A stretch of DNA of 64,000 nt, taken from assembly GCA_903914955.1 (NCBI GenBank), contig CAIWRB010000182.1, positions 1-64,000 on the forward strand, written 5' to 3'. The stretch comes from an uncultured Chloroflexota bacterium (GTDB taxonomy: Bacteria > Chloroflexota > Anaerolineae > Anaerolineales > Villigracilaceae). The notes beneath the pieces were generated by a model. The model saw nothing but the letters and a program-made list of their open reading frames with translations. It did not search any database and had not been told where the DNA came from. Shown piece after piece: positions 1 to 7,887 of this stretch (positions within the stretch are counted from its first letter, which is position 1; each line of letters begins with the position of its first letter). The translations under genes were made by a program, and so were the position numbers.

Positions 1-2
1 AA

Positions 3-404
3 ATCGTATGCGCCAGCCGCTTCATCCACGGGGGCTCGATGGTCAATTGTCCCTGGCCCAAGGCTATTCTTGTTCGGGCGGTGTCGTTTTCACTTTATCA
101 TTTTGCTCGATTACCTTCTCATGACTCAACAAATGCGTTTCGGTTATTCTCGCGGAAATTGCTTGGACAAGTTACTATTGATTCAAAAGATGGGTTTACC
201 TACAGCCTAGAATTACTGGCTAAATGTCATCGTTTGGGCTTGCAAGTGACAGAATTGCCAGCGAAGTGGTTTGAACGTAATAAGGGGGTCAGTCGCTTTC
301 GTGTGCTTCGATGGGCACCTGCTTATTTGCGTTGGTACTTTTATGTTTTCACAACAACGTATTTGTTAAGAGGGAAAAATAATAAGCCCTCTCATCAAGA
401 ATAA
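3..404 (+). CDS. Glycosyltransferase family 2, DPM1-like (3' part only)
   Basis: This is the C-terminal part of a dolichol/polyprenyl-phosphate mannosyltransferase-like GT2 enzyme, which would transfer a sugar from a nucleotide donor to a lipid phosphate at the cytoplasmic membrane face. The frame is open from the left edge, so the ATG at 39 is internal: the preceding codons read IVCASRFIHGGS, the family's typical 'SRY..GG' stretch. Residues DSTNAFRLFSRKLL match the conserved 'D.TSGFR.Y' segment. A basic end (WFERNKGVSRF followed by RWYFYVFTTTYLLRG) closes the protein. The catalytic N-terminal DxD half lies outside the window, so substrate cannot be judged. Confidence 0.8.
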   Translation: MVCASRFIHGGSMVNCPWPKAILVRAVSFSLYHFARLPSHDSTNAFRLFSRKLLGQVTIDSKDGFTYSLELLAKCHRLGLQVTELPAKWFERNKGVSRFRVLRWAPAYLRWYFYVFTTTYLLRGKNNKPSHQE

Positions 405-844
405 TTTTCAAGTCCGTGATAAACGAAAATGCCCGTGGAAGGCTGACTTTTTATTGTTGAACTGCATATCGGACTCCACTTTGCTAATCTTCTCCAGAGT
501 CAGATGGTAAGCAAACGCCTCATTATTTTATCGTCGTGTTTGGAAATTCTCCGCTTTCATCCAGCTCAACCGCAATGGGCGTGATTTCTCTTAGGCAAAT
601 CAGGCGCAACGTCTCTCAGCATTTTTTGATTGCTGGTCAGTGGACAAATTGGAAGGCTGTCATATGTCATCTCTGAAAAAGTGTCTTGCAGGATTATGCT
701 ACTGATAAATTTCATATATTTCAATATGTGGCGAAATCTTTGGAGTGCTCAAGCCGAAGTGCTGACACTGTTGTTAAGGCTAATCAAGCTCGAGGTCGAG
801 TTGACACGAGAGGATTACATCCCGTTAGAATCGGAATTTAATGG
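405..844. other. Gene-free AT-rich spacer
   Basis: No convincing gene is seen. A 72-codon frame at 630-848 has no ribosome site, an odd Cys/Phe/Ile-rich composition and no recognisable domain. No strong hairpin with a T run follows the upstream gene. The stretch looks like decayed sequence ahead of the promoter at 845. Confidence 0.5.
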
Positions 845-872
845 TTGACTTCTTGTCATCGTCTAATATAAT
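845..872 (+). promoter_or_regulatory. Sigma70-type promoter for the polyamine ABC operon
   Basis: TTGACT (845-850) and TATAAT (867-872) are separated by 16 bases, close to the sigma70 consensus. Transcription would start near 879 and leave a leader of about 130 nt before the start codon at 1009. The leader holds an AAAGGAGGAGG stretch near 931 that is not followed by an ORF of useful length. Confidence 0.7.
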
Positions 873-1008
873 TAAAAAATCAAGACGCCCCGTATCCAAC
901 TTTGTGGAGAGGGGTAATATTGTTACATTGAAAGGAGGAGGCTGGACGATATTTTAGTTTAGATTATGTGTTTATTCGTGATTGGACAATTCAAAAGGAG
1001 AGAGAGAA

Positions 1009-2244
1009 ATGAAAAAAACAGTATTTAATATGCTGGTTTTGGTTGTGTTGGCCAGCTTGGTTCTTTCAGCCTGTGGCGGAGCAGCGACCAAGGCTCCCGC
1101 CGCAACAGAAGCTCCTGCCGCAACAGAAGCCCCTGCCGCGGTAGAAGTTCCTGCAGCAACAGAAGCTCCTGCCGCGACGGGCGAAGGTGAAGTGGCGATC
1201 GTCGCCTGGCCGGGTTACATTGAGCGCGGCGCGAATGATCCCGCTTACGACTGGGTGACAGCATTTGAAACACAGACCGGTTGTAAAGTGACTGTGAAGG
1301 ATGCGGGCACGTCTGATGAAATGGTGCAGTTGATTAATAGCGGTGGCTTTGATCTCGTGACCGCTTCCGGTGATGCAAGTCTGCGCCTGATCTTCGGCAA
1401 ATCAGTTCAGGAAATTGATATTTCCAAGATCCCCTCATACAAAAATGTTGATGAGCGTATGCAGAATGGCAATTGGCATACTGTGAACGGCAAGCATTAT
1501 GGTGTTCCCTATCAATGGGGTCCGAATGTGTTGATGTACAACACGAAAACTTTTCCCACTGCGCCGACTTCATGGGATGTAGTCTTCAATGAGCAGACTC
1601 TTCCTGATGGCAAGTCAAACAAGGATCGCGTCCAGGCTTATTCCGGCCCGATCTATATTGCAGATGCGGCTTTGTATTTGATGTCTAAGAATCCCGAGTT
1701 GGGAATTACCGATCCGTATGAGTTAAACGAAGCGCAGTTTGCGGCAGTGTTGGAGTTGCTGAAGCAGCAGAGACAGATTGTCCCCAAGTATTGGGTTGAC
1801 GCGCCGACGCAGGTCGAAGATTTCAAGAACGAGGGTTTCGTGGCTTCCTCGTCTTGGCCTTATCAAGTGGGACTCTTACAGGCCGACTCCGCTCCGATTG
1901 CCAGCACCATTCCTCAGGAAGGCGCGACCGGTTGGGCTGATACCACCATGATGGCGGCGAATGCTCCTCACCCCAAATGCGCTTATCAGTGGCTGGAACA
2001 TTCCATTGATCCGAAAGTTCAGGGTGATGTGGCTTCCTGGTTCGGTTCTGCTCCGTCAGTGCCTGCGGCCTGCGATGGCGCGAGCGAATTGTTTGGTACT
2101 GAAGGTTGTGCGGCGAACGGCTACGATACATTTGATCAGATCCATTTCTGGAAGACGCCCGTTGCCGATTGCGGCAATGGCCAAAGTGACTGTGTCACAT
2201 ACGACCGTTGGGCTGAAGAATTCACCAAGATCGTTGGACAGTAG
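1009..2244 (+). CDS. potD: Spermidine/putrescine-type ABC solute-binding lipoprotein
   Basis: This is the extracytoplasmic ligand-binding protein of the downstream PotABC-like transporter. ATG 1009 is preferred over an in-frame ATG at 982 because AAGGAG (995-1000) sits 8 nt before it and the signal peptide then begins MKKTVFN. A lipobox LVLSACGG gives a lipidated Cys22. Next comes a linker of repeated APAATE units (about residues 27-60), a surface tether common in Chloroflexota lipoproteins. The rest (about residues 61-411) is a two-lobe type II binding protein with PotD-like features (VTASGDASLRL, VPYQWGPNVLMYN, NPELGITDPYELNEAQF). The order PotD-A-B-C supports polyamine-like cargo, but related proteins bind other small cations or amino-acid derivatives. 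Confidence 0.85.
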   Translation: MKKTVFNMLVLVVLASLVLSACGGAATKAPAATEAPAATEAPAAVEVPAATEAPAATGEGEVAIVAWPGYIERGANDPAYDWVTAFETQTGCKVTVKDAGTSDEMVQLINSGGFDLVTASGDASLRLIFGKSVQEIDISKIPSYKNVDERMQNGNWHTVNGKHYGVPYQWGPNVLMYNTKTFPTAPTSWDVVFNEQTLPDGKSNKDRVQAYSGPIYIADAALYLMSKNPELGITDPYELNEAQFAAVLELLKQQRQIVPKYWVDAPTQVEDFKNEGFVASSSWPYQVGLLQADSAPIASTIPQEGATGWADTTMMAANAPHPKCAYQWLEHSIDPKVQGDVASWFGSAPSVPAACDGASELFGTEGCAANGYDTFDQIHFWKTPVADCGNGQSDCVTYDRWAEEFTKIVGQ

Positions 2245-2312
2245 TTCGTAAAATATTTTCCAGCCGCGTCTTTTAATTCAAGGCGCGGCTGGATCGTTTG
2301 TGAGGACTCAAG

Positions 2313-3368
2313 ATGAGTGCTAGTGTTGCCATTGAATTCAAGAATGTCAGCCGTATTTTTTCTGTAAAGCAGGAAGATCAATCCGGGGATGTGAAGGCGG
2401 TTGAGAATGTTTCTCTTCAAATTCGCGATGGCGAATTTTTTTCGCTTCTTGGTCCCTCGGGTTCCGGCAAGACAACCAGTCTGCGCATGATCGCCGGGTT
2501 TGACCGCCCAACCTCAGGTCAGATCCTGTTGTATGGTCAGGATGTTTCCAGCCTGCCGCCATATGAGCGCGATGTAAATACAGTCTTTCAAGATTATGCT
2601 TTGTTCCCGCATATGACTGTAGGTGAAAATGTTGCTTATGGCTTGATGATAAAAAAAGTCTCCAAAATCGAGTGTGAGAAACGCGTGGACGATATGATGG
2701 ATCTTGTTCAATTAACTGGATTCGCAGGCCGCAAGCCTTCGCAACTCTCCGGTGGACAGCGCCAGCGGGTCGCCCTCGCCCGTGCGCTGATCAATCATCC
2801 CAAGGTTTTGCTGCTCGATGAGCCTCTCGGTGCATTAGACTTGAAATTACGCCAGCAAATGCAGATCGAGTTGAAGTTCATTCAACAAAGAGTTGGAATC
2901 ACGTTTATATTTGTCACACATGATCAGGAAGAGGCGTTGACCATGAGTGACCGCATCGCTGTTTTCAATCATGGGCGCATCGAACAGATCGGAACTCCCG
3001 CCGAAATTTATGAACATCCGATCACACAATTTGTGGCAGGATTTGTCGGTGTGTCTAATCTTGTCTCTGGGGAGGTCGCGAAACGCATCACAGGTTCGGA
3101 TGTTAAGTTTTCAGTTAGGCCTGAAAAAATTCATCTCGGCATGCTAGGTGACAAACCCGAAGCTGATACATTTATCGCCGAAGGAAAAGTGCGCGACGTG
3201 ATCTATCTCGGCTTATACACTCGCTACCTCGTCGAGTTGGATGGCGGCGGCGACCTTGTTGTCGTCGAGCAAAACTTAAAGACAACTTCAATGGATGTGA
3301 TGCAGGCCAGGGGCCAGTTGGTGCGGCTGTTCTGGAAAAAAGAGCACATTAGTTATATGGGAGACTGA
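2313..3368 (+). CDS. potA: Polyamine-type ABC transporter ATPase
   Basis: The 351-residue ATPase couples ATP hydrolysis to import through the two permeases encoded next. It has Walker [10 protein letters not shown] (about residue 47), a Q-loop ([11 protein letters not shown]), signature [15 protein letters not shown], Walker [14 protein letters not shown] and a switch His in [10 protein letters not shown]. The last 100 residues form a TOBE-type regulatory domain ([15 protein letters not shown]). The length is normal for PotA. The gene begins 68 bp after potD and abuts the first permease with one base between them, so they are surely cotranscribed. Confidence 0.9.
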   Translation: MSASVAIEFKNVSRIFSVKQEDQSGDVKAVENVSLQIRDGEFFSLLGPSGSGKTTSLRMIAGFDRPTSGQILLYGQDVSSLPPYERDVNTVFQDYALFPHMTVGENVAYGLMIKKVSKIECEKRVDDMMDLVQLTGFAGRKPSQLSGGQRQRVALARALINHPKVLLLDEPLGALDLKLRQQMQIELKFIQQRVGITFIFVTHDQEEALTMSDRIAVFNHGRIEQIGTPAEIYEHPITQFVAGFVGVSNLVSGEVAKRITGSDVKFSVRPEKIHLGMLGDKPEADTFIAEGKVRDVIYLGLYTRYLVELDGGGDLVVVEQNLKTTSMDVMQARGQLVRLFWKKEHISYMGD

Positions 3369-3369
3369 C

Positions 3370-4275
3370 ATGCTGAATCGCATCTCCACTTATTTTTACC
3401 TGCGGCCAAAAGTCGTGCTCGCGTTGATGCTCCTGCCGCCGATGTTGTGGTTTTTGGTGGTTTATATTGGATCGCTGATCACGATGCTGATCAACAGCTT
3501 TTTCTATCTGGATGGTTTTACTGGAAAAGTAATTCACGAGTTTACACTTAGAACTTATATAAAACTTTTCGACCCCATCAACTTACAAATTTTTGGACGC
3601 ACCACATTGATGGCCGCAAGTGTGACCCTTGCCTGCATAATCATTGCTTTTCCGCTTTCCTATTTTATGGCGCGCTTTGCATCACAGCGTATGAAAACTT
3701 TTTTATACCTGGCCGTGACACTGCCGCTCTGGTCAAGTTATGTGGTGCGCGTTTATTCGTGGAAACTCATCCTCGCGCAGGAAGGCATCATTTCATGGTT
3801 CGCGCGCTTGATCCATTTGGATTGGCTGCTTCAATTGTATTTAAACCTGCCTGGCGTGGGTGGGCCTTCGTTATCCATTTCAGCCACCGGTATTTTTATT
3901 GTCTTTGTTTATATCTGGCTGCCGTATATGATCATCCCGATCCAGACCGCGCTTGAACGTGTGCCAAAATCCTTGCTCGAAGCCTCCGGCGATCTCGGTG
4001 CGACTCCGGCGCAAACATTTCGAACGGTGCTTTTGCCTCTGGCTTTTCCGGGTGTGGTGGCTGGTTCAATTTTTACGTTTTCACTTACGCTCGGTGATTT
4101 TATTGTTCCGCAGTTATTTGGCAATTCAAGTTTTTATATTGGCAAGGCGGTATTAACGTATCAAGGTACGTCTGGAAATATTCCTTTGGCGGCGGCTTTC
4201 ACCATGGGTCCCATCATCATCATGATCGTTTACTTGCTGATCGCCCGTAGATTAGGAGCGTTCGATGCCCTCTAA
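3370..4275 (+). CDS. potB: Polyamine-type ABC transporter permease 1
   Basis: This is a 301-residue inner-membrane permease with six predicted helices, starting after a short basic cytoplasmic end. The EAA loop that contacts the ATPase reads EASGDLGATPAQTFRTVLLPLAFPG at its core, near residues 205-230. It resembles PotB/PotH of the type I permease family. It follows potA with a one-base gap and overlaps the next permease by 11 bp, a translationally coupled arrangement. Confidence 0.88.
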   Translation: MLNRISTYFYLRPKVVLALMLLPPMLWFLVVYIGSLITMLINSFFYLDGFTGKVIHEFTLRTYIKLFDPINLQIFGRTTLMAASVTLACIIIAFPLSYFMARFASQRMKTFLYLAVTLPLWSSYVVRVYSWKLILAQEGIISWFARLIHLDWLLQLYLNLPGVGGPSLSISATGIFIVFVYIWLPYMIIPIQTALERVPKSLLEASGDLGATPAQTFRTVLLPLAFPGVVAGSIFTFSLTLGDFIVPQLFGNSSFYIGKAVLTYQGTSGNIPLAAAFTMGPIIIMIVYLLIARRLGAFDAL

Positions 4276-5095
4276 AAATTCATCCCAGTCGGGCGGTGAG
4301 CGCGCTGCATGGCCCTTAAAATTTGGTGCAGTCGGCGCGATATTATTTCTTCATGTTCCATTATGGTTGATTTTTTTATACGCATTCACTACGGAGGAAT
4401 CCGCCTATACTTTTCCGCCCCCAGGCCTGACCTTGAAGTGGATTCCACAAGCGTTGGCAAATCCGGCCATGCAGAGCGCCTTATATCTTTCTATAAGAGT
4501 GGCTTTTCTTGCTACCATCACCGCTCTCGTTTTGGGGACACTGGCCGCCGCCGCAGTGTATCGTTATGATTTTTTTGGAAAAGAGTCTGTTTCGTTTATG
4601 CTGATCCTTCCATTGGCGCTGCCCGGCATTGTTACCGGTATCGCCATGCGTTCAGCCATAAGCTTGATCCACATCCCATTTTCTTTCTGGACGATCGTGA
4701 TCGGACATGCGACTTTTTGCGTGGTCGTAGTATATAACAATGTGTTGGCGCGTTTTCGCCGCTCCAGCAATTCCATGATCGAAGCCTCCATGGATTTAGG
4801 CGCGAATTCATTTCAGACCTTCTGGCATATTGTGCTCCCTAATATCGGAACGGCCTTACTGGCTGGCGCGATCCTGGCATTCTCGCTTTCATTTGACGAA
4901 GTCATCGTCACAACTTTCACAGCGGGTAATCAACAAACTCTGCCGATCTGGATATTCAGTCAAATGTTGAAACCTCGCAATCGTCCAATTACAAATGTCA
5001 CAGCGATGTTGGTGGTGCTGATCACTGCTTTACCAATTTTGTTTGCGCAACGCATTGTCGCCGGAAGTTCTGATTCAGAAGGTGGAAGCAAATAA
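4265..5095 (+). CDS. potC: Polyamine-type ABC transporter permease 2
   Basis: The second permease (276 aa) has about six membrane helices and an EAA loop reading EASMDLGANSFQTFWHIVLP, matching PotC/PotI. It starts inside the 3' end of potB, as is common for permease pairs. The short hydrophilic N-terminus (MPSKNSSQSGGERAAWP) precedes the first helix. It completes a PotABCD set; the SET-domain gene follows after 6 bp. Confidence 0.88.
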   Translation: MPSKNSSQSGGERAAWPLKFGAVGAILFLHVPLWLIFLYAFTTEESAYTFPPPGLTLKWIPQALANPAMQSALYLSIRVAFLATITALVLGTLAAAAVYRYDFFGKESVSFMLILPLALPGIVTGIAMRSAISLIHIPFSFWTIVIGHATFCVVVVYNNVLARFRRSSNSMIEASMDLGANSFQTFWHIVLPNIGTALLAGAILAFSLSFDEVIVTTFTAGNQQTLPIWIFSQMLKPRNRPITNVTAMLVVLITALPILFAQRIVAGSSDSEGGSK

Positions 5096-5101
5096 ATCCA
5101 C

Positions 5102-5620
5102 ATGGCCAAAAATTCTCTTTCGTATCTCAATCTAAAATGTGAAGCGCGAGCCCATCCCGAAGGTGGCTACGGAGTCTTCGCAGTTGGGAAAATAAAAACT
5201 GGTGAATTGATTTCTTTATGGGGTGGAAGGATCGTCCCAAAGGAAATACTTGACCCAGCCATGCCGCGCTTTACACAACGCGTCCTTCAGGTTGACGAGG
5301 ATTTATACATCCTCACTGCGGAGGAAGCGGAGCCGAATGATTGTTTCAATCATTCCTGCGAACCTAATTTGGGATTTTTCGGACAAATTGGTCTGGTCGC
5401 CATGTGCGATATTGAAGCGGGTGAAGAGCTAATGTTTGATTACGCCATGTCGGACGGTGAGCCGTACGATGAGTTTGATTGTTATTGCGGATCATTAAAT
5501 TGCCGCAAAAAAATCACAGGCAATGATTGGAAACTTTCCGAACTGTGGGAAAAATATCAAGGATATTTCTCGCCGTATCTTGCTAGACGGATCGAGGCAT
5601 TGCGGGAAGTTCAAGTCTGA
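5102..5620 (+). CDS. SET-domain protein (putative protein lysine methyltransferase)
   Basis: This is a 172-residue stand-alone SET domain, a fold that moves methyl groups from S-adenosylmethionine to lysine. Visible are the N-terminal SET motif GGYGVFAVGKIKTGELI (about 21-37), NHSCEPN (83-89), which forms the SAM-binding pseudoknot, and GEELMFDYAMSD (107-118) with the catalytic-type Tyr. A post-SET-like CYCGSLNC (127-134) could bind zinc with the NHSC cysteine. All key positions look intact. It is tightly packed between potC and the CPBP gene, so it is probably read with the transporter operon. No substrate is evident. Bacterial SET proteins are often acquired from eukaryotes, but only a phylogeny could show that here. 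Confidence 0.85.
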   Translation: MAKNSLSYLNLKCEARAHPEGGYGVFAVGKIKTGELISLWGGRIVPKEILDPAMPRFTQRVLQVDEDLYILTAEEAEPNDCFNHSCEPNLGFFGQIGLVAMCDIEAGEELMFDYAMSDGEPYDEFDCYCGSLNCRKKITGNDWKLSELWEKYQGYFSPYLARRIEALREVQV

Positions 5621-6234
5621 TGAAATACTTACTCGGTGAAAAACTAAATTTTGATTGGAAGATTGTGGCTGTTACGATCTTCAGTACCTTGTTGTTGATG
5701 GTGGATCAATATCAAAAGATCACTGTTTATAAATACTGGGACCGCGTAATCTTATATCTTGTCCTTCCGTTATTGATCATAGTGATCCTCTTTCGTGAAA
5801 ATCCAAAAGAATATGGTTTTTCCTTAGGCGATTGGAAACTGGGATTGACCTATACCGCGCTGGGGATTCTTATCATGGCCCCCATTATTTATTACCTTGG
5901 ACGCGGTGATGCTTCCATGAAGATGTATTACGAACCGTCTTTGAAAGGCTTGCCTTGGACGACCTTTCTGGATCTGATCGGCTGGGAATTCTTCTTTCGC
6001 GGTTGGATCCTTTTCGCTTATGCGAGAAAATTTGGTCATGAAGCATTGTGGCTTCAGGCAGTTCCTTTTGCTTTGGCACACATCGGAAAACCAGAGATCG
6101 AAGTGCTCTCCACCATCTTTGGCGGATTTGTCTTTGGTTGGGTGGCGTGGCGCACAAAGTCATTCATCTGGCCATTTCTAATACATTGGTTCATTGCCTC
6201 GTTTATAGTTATTGTTGCTGCTGGAGCAATATGA
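5620..6234 (+). CDS. CPBP-family intramembrane protease homologue
   Basis: This 204-residue membrane protein of the CPBP/Rce1 (Abi) family has about six or seven helices. The family's motif 1 is EExxxR; here it reads WEFFFRG, so the first Glu is replaced by Trp while the second Glu and Arg remain. Motif 2 is present as FALAH and motif 3 as HWF near the C-terminus. The family cleaves membrane substrates or prenylated tails, and some members protect against bacteriocins. With one acidic residue changed, activity is uncertain. The start codon overlaps the SET stop codon, and its own stop overlaps the next ATG. Confidence 0.75.
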   Translation: MKYLLGEKLNFDWKIVAVTIFSTLLLMVDQYQKITVYKYWDRVILYLVLPLLIIVILFRENPKEYGFSLGDWKLGLTYTALGILIMAPIIYYLGRGDASMKMYYEPSLKGLPWTTFLDLIGWEFFFRGWILFAYARKFGHEALWLQAVPFALAHIGKPEIEVLSTIFGGFVFGWVAWRTKSFIWPFLIHWFIASFIVIVAAGAI

Positions 6235-6674
6235 TCAATTACACTCTTCGCTCGGCCTTGGAATCAGAATCTGCTCAAATAAAGGATCTAATTAATTTAG
6301 TAGGCATCAACCCGATGGGTTTGGATTGGAAGCGTTTTCTCGTCGCAGTCGATGACGGTGGACAGGTGATCGCCTGCGGGCAGATCAAGCCGCACGGGCA
6401 AGACATCCGCGAACTTGCTTCCATCGCTGTGGATCCCGCACATCAAGGTAAAAATATTGCGCGGGCTGTGATGGAACAACTGCTTTCGGTCACAACGCGG
6501 CCTGTGTATTTAATGTGTATTTCCAAAATGGAAAATTTTTATATAAAATTTGGTTTCAAGGCGATCCCTTACGAAACGATGCCGGGCTACTTCCAACGAA
6601 TTTCGAATATTTTCCGCATTGCAGATGTTGTTCGGCGCAGCGGTGAAGAGTTGTTGGTTATGAAAATGGAGTAA
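6231..6674 (+). CDS. GNAT-family N-acetyltransferase
   Basis: This 147-residue acetyltransferase uses acetyl-CoA. The start at 6231 forms an ATGA overlap with the preceding stop; the longer upstream frame is antisense-like read-through and is rejected. The acetyl-CoA loop is VDPAHQGKNIARAVME (motif A, usual Q/RxxGxG/A), preceded by beta-strand ELASIAV. NFYIKFGFKAIP is the usual C-terminal 'FY.k.GF' motif. It resembles ArgA/ArgO-like GNATs but lacks clear substrate markers. It is probably part of the same operon as the SET and CPBP genes. Confidence 0.8.
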   Translation: MINYTLRSALESESAQIKDLINLVGINPMGLDWKRFLVAVDDGGQVIACGQIKPHGQDIRELASIAVDPAHQGKNIARAVMEQLLSVTTRPVYLMCISKMENFYIKFGFKAIPYETMPGYFQRISNIFRIADVVRRSGEELLVMKME

Positions 6675-6677
6675 AAT
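6672..6677 (+). promoter_or_regulatory. -10 box (TAAAAT) giving a probable leaderless transcript
   Basis: TAAAAT lies exactly 7 bases before ATG 6685 and overlaps the stop codon of the previous gene. Transcription would begin at or one base before the ATG. A GGAG at 6668-6671 is too far (13 nt) for ideal ribosome binding. The same spacing recurs before three other genes in the window. Confidence 0.45.
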
Positions 6678-6684
6678 CACGTTT

Positions 6685-7269
6685 ATGAAAAATGCACTCT
6701 ATGTTTTACTCGGTGTAATGGCTGGATTTATCCTTGCAGGCGTACTGGTCTTTGTTTCGCGCGCGCCCAGTGGAAACCCGATTTTATTGGCGCCTGCACC
6801 TACCGAAGCGCCCATTGCTGTGGATGTGATCGGTGCCGTGGCGCGCCCAGGTTTGTATGAATTTCCGTCAAGTGCGCGTGTGCAGGATGCGCTTGACGCG
6901 GCAGGTGGATTGTTGACCGAAGCTGATGCAACTTCCCTTAACCTTGCTGCATTACTGGAAGATGGCCAACAGTTAAATATTCCGTATCTAACTGGAAGCC
7001 AGCCTGTAGTTGACACCACTGTGCTTGAACTTCCTTCATCTGTAACTGCAGTGCCAACCAATGACCCGAACTTGGAGCTTATCAATATCAATACAGCCAC
7101 GCTCGAAGAGCTTGATTCGTTGCCCGGTATTGGCCCAACAACAGCACAAAAAATAATTGATTATCGTACAATAAATGGACCCTACGCAACACTGGATTCG
7201 ATCATGAATGTTTCAGGCATTGGTCCTTCCACATTTGATTCCATCAAAAATTTGATCACGATCAACTAA
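6685..7269 (+). CDS. ComEA-like membrane-anchored SLBB/helix-hairpin-helix protein
   Basis: This is a 194-residue protein with an N-terminal membrane anchor (about 4-26) and a Pro/Ala-rich stretch. An SLBB domain follows (VDVIGAVARPGLYEFPSSARVQDALDAAGG, about 46-105). The C-terminal part (about 132-194) has two helix-hairpin-helix motifs (ININTATLEELDSLPGIGPTTAQKIIDYR and NVSGIGPSTFDSIKNL). This is the order seen in ComEA, the surface DNA receptor of natural transformation. No comEC or comF lies nearby, so the role in DNA uptake is inferred from the family. Its stop codon overlaps the start region of the next gene. Confidence 0.85.
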   Translation: MKNALYVLLGVMAGFILAGVLVFVSRAPSGNPILLAPAPTEAPIAVDVIGAVARPGLYEFPSSARVQDALDAAGGLLTEADATSLNLAALLEDGQQLNIPYLTGSQPVVDTTVLELPSSVTAVPTNDPNLELININTATLEELDSLPGIGPTTAQKIIDYRTINGPYATLDSIMNVSGIGPSTFDSIKNLITIN

Positions 7270-7829
7270 TGCATCAATTTGATCACTTTGCTGCCATCGC
7301 TCCCTTGTATGCGCGGGTCGCGTATTCCAAGACGAGCTTGATGCGCGAAATTGCCAAACTTCCCATAAAGGGAAATTTGTTGGACGTGGGCGGCGGCACA
7401 GGGCGAGTCTCTTCGGCGATACGCGATCTTGCGGATGAAGTGATCATCGCCGATGTTTCATTTGGGATGCTCAAGCAAGCGCCTCGTACTGCGCTCAAGC
7501 CGGTGTGCGGCGCTTCTGAATCTTTACCTTTCGCTGATAATTCATTTGAACGAGTCATCATGGTGGATGCGTTGCATCATGTGATAGACCATGCCGGGAG
7601 CGCATTTGAAATGTTCCGCGTGCTGAAACCCGGCGGACTACTCGTCATCGAAGAACCAGATATCCGTACTTTTGGCGTGAAGTTGATCGCTCTCGCTGAG
7701 AAACTGCTTTTTATGCGAAGTCACTTCTTTTCACCAGATCAAATTATGAAATTATTTTCGAAGGTTGCGAGTGGGGAAAAGAAAATCCACGCAGAAGATG
7801 GAACTGCGTGGGTGGTGATCGGAAAATAA
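7269..7829 (+). CDS. SAM-dependent methyltransferase, class I (UbiE-like)
   Basis: This 186-residue Rossmann-fold methyltransferase has motif I LLDVGGGTGRVSSAI (about 37-51), the acidic end of beta 2 in IIADVS, a motif IV region ERVIMVDALHHV and the post-motif LKPGGLLVIEEPD. This pattern is shared with UbiE/COQ5 and many small-molecule methyltransferases. The substrate is unknown. It begins within the last bases of the ComEA-like gene and is the last + strand gene before a convergent MFS gene. No obvious T-run hairpin separates the two. Confidence 0.8.
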   Translation: MHQFDHFAAIAPLYARVAYSKTSLMREIAKLPIKGNLLDVGGGTGRVSSAIRDLADEVIIADVSFGMLKQAPRTALKPVCGASESLPFADNSFERVIMVDALHHVIDHAGSAFEMFRVLKPGGLLVIEEPDIRTFGVKLIALAEKLLFMRSHFFSPDQIMKLFSKVASGEKKIHAEDGTAWVVIGK

Positions 7830-7887
7830 AAAAAACAAAATCTACTTGGGGAGAGTGATTTCACAAACGCTTCAGATAGAAACCACT

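Noticed and set aside
630-848. 72-codon open frame upstream of potD
   Set aside because: No ribosome site, no recognisable domain, unusual composition, and its end overlaps the promoter.
1080-1190. Repeat of Ala/Pro/Thr/Glu codons as a CRISPR- or VNTR-like array
   Set aside because: It is coding sequence for the lipoprotein linker, with imperfect short units. No CRISPR array was seen anywhere in the window.
1025-2420. Long antisense frames over potD and other genes
   Set aside because: They are shadows of strongly biased coding frames, with basic or low-complexity translations and no ribosome sites.
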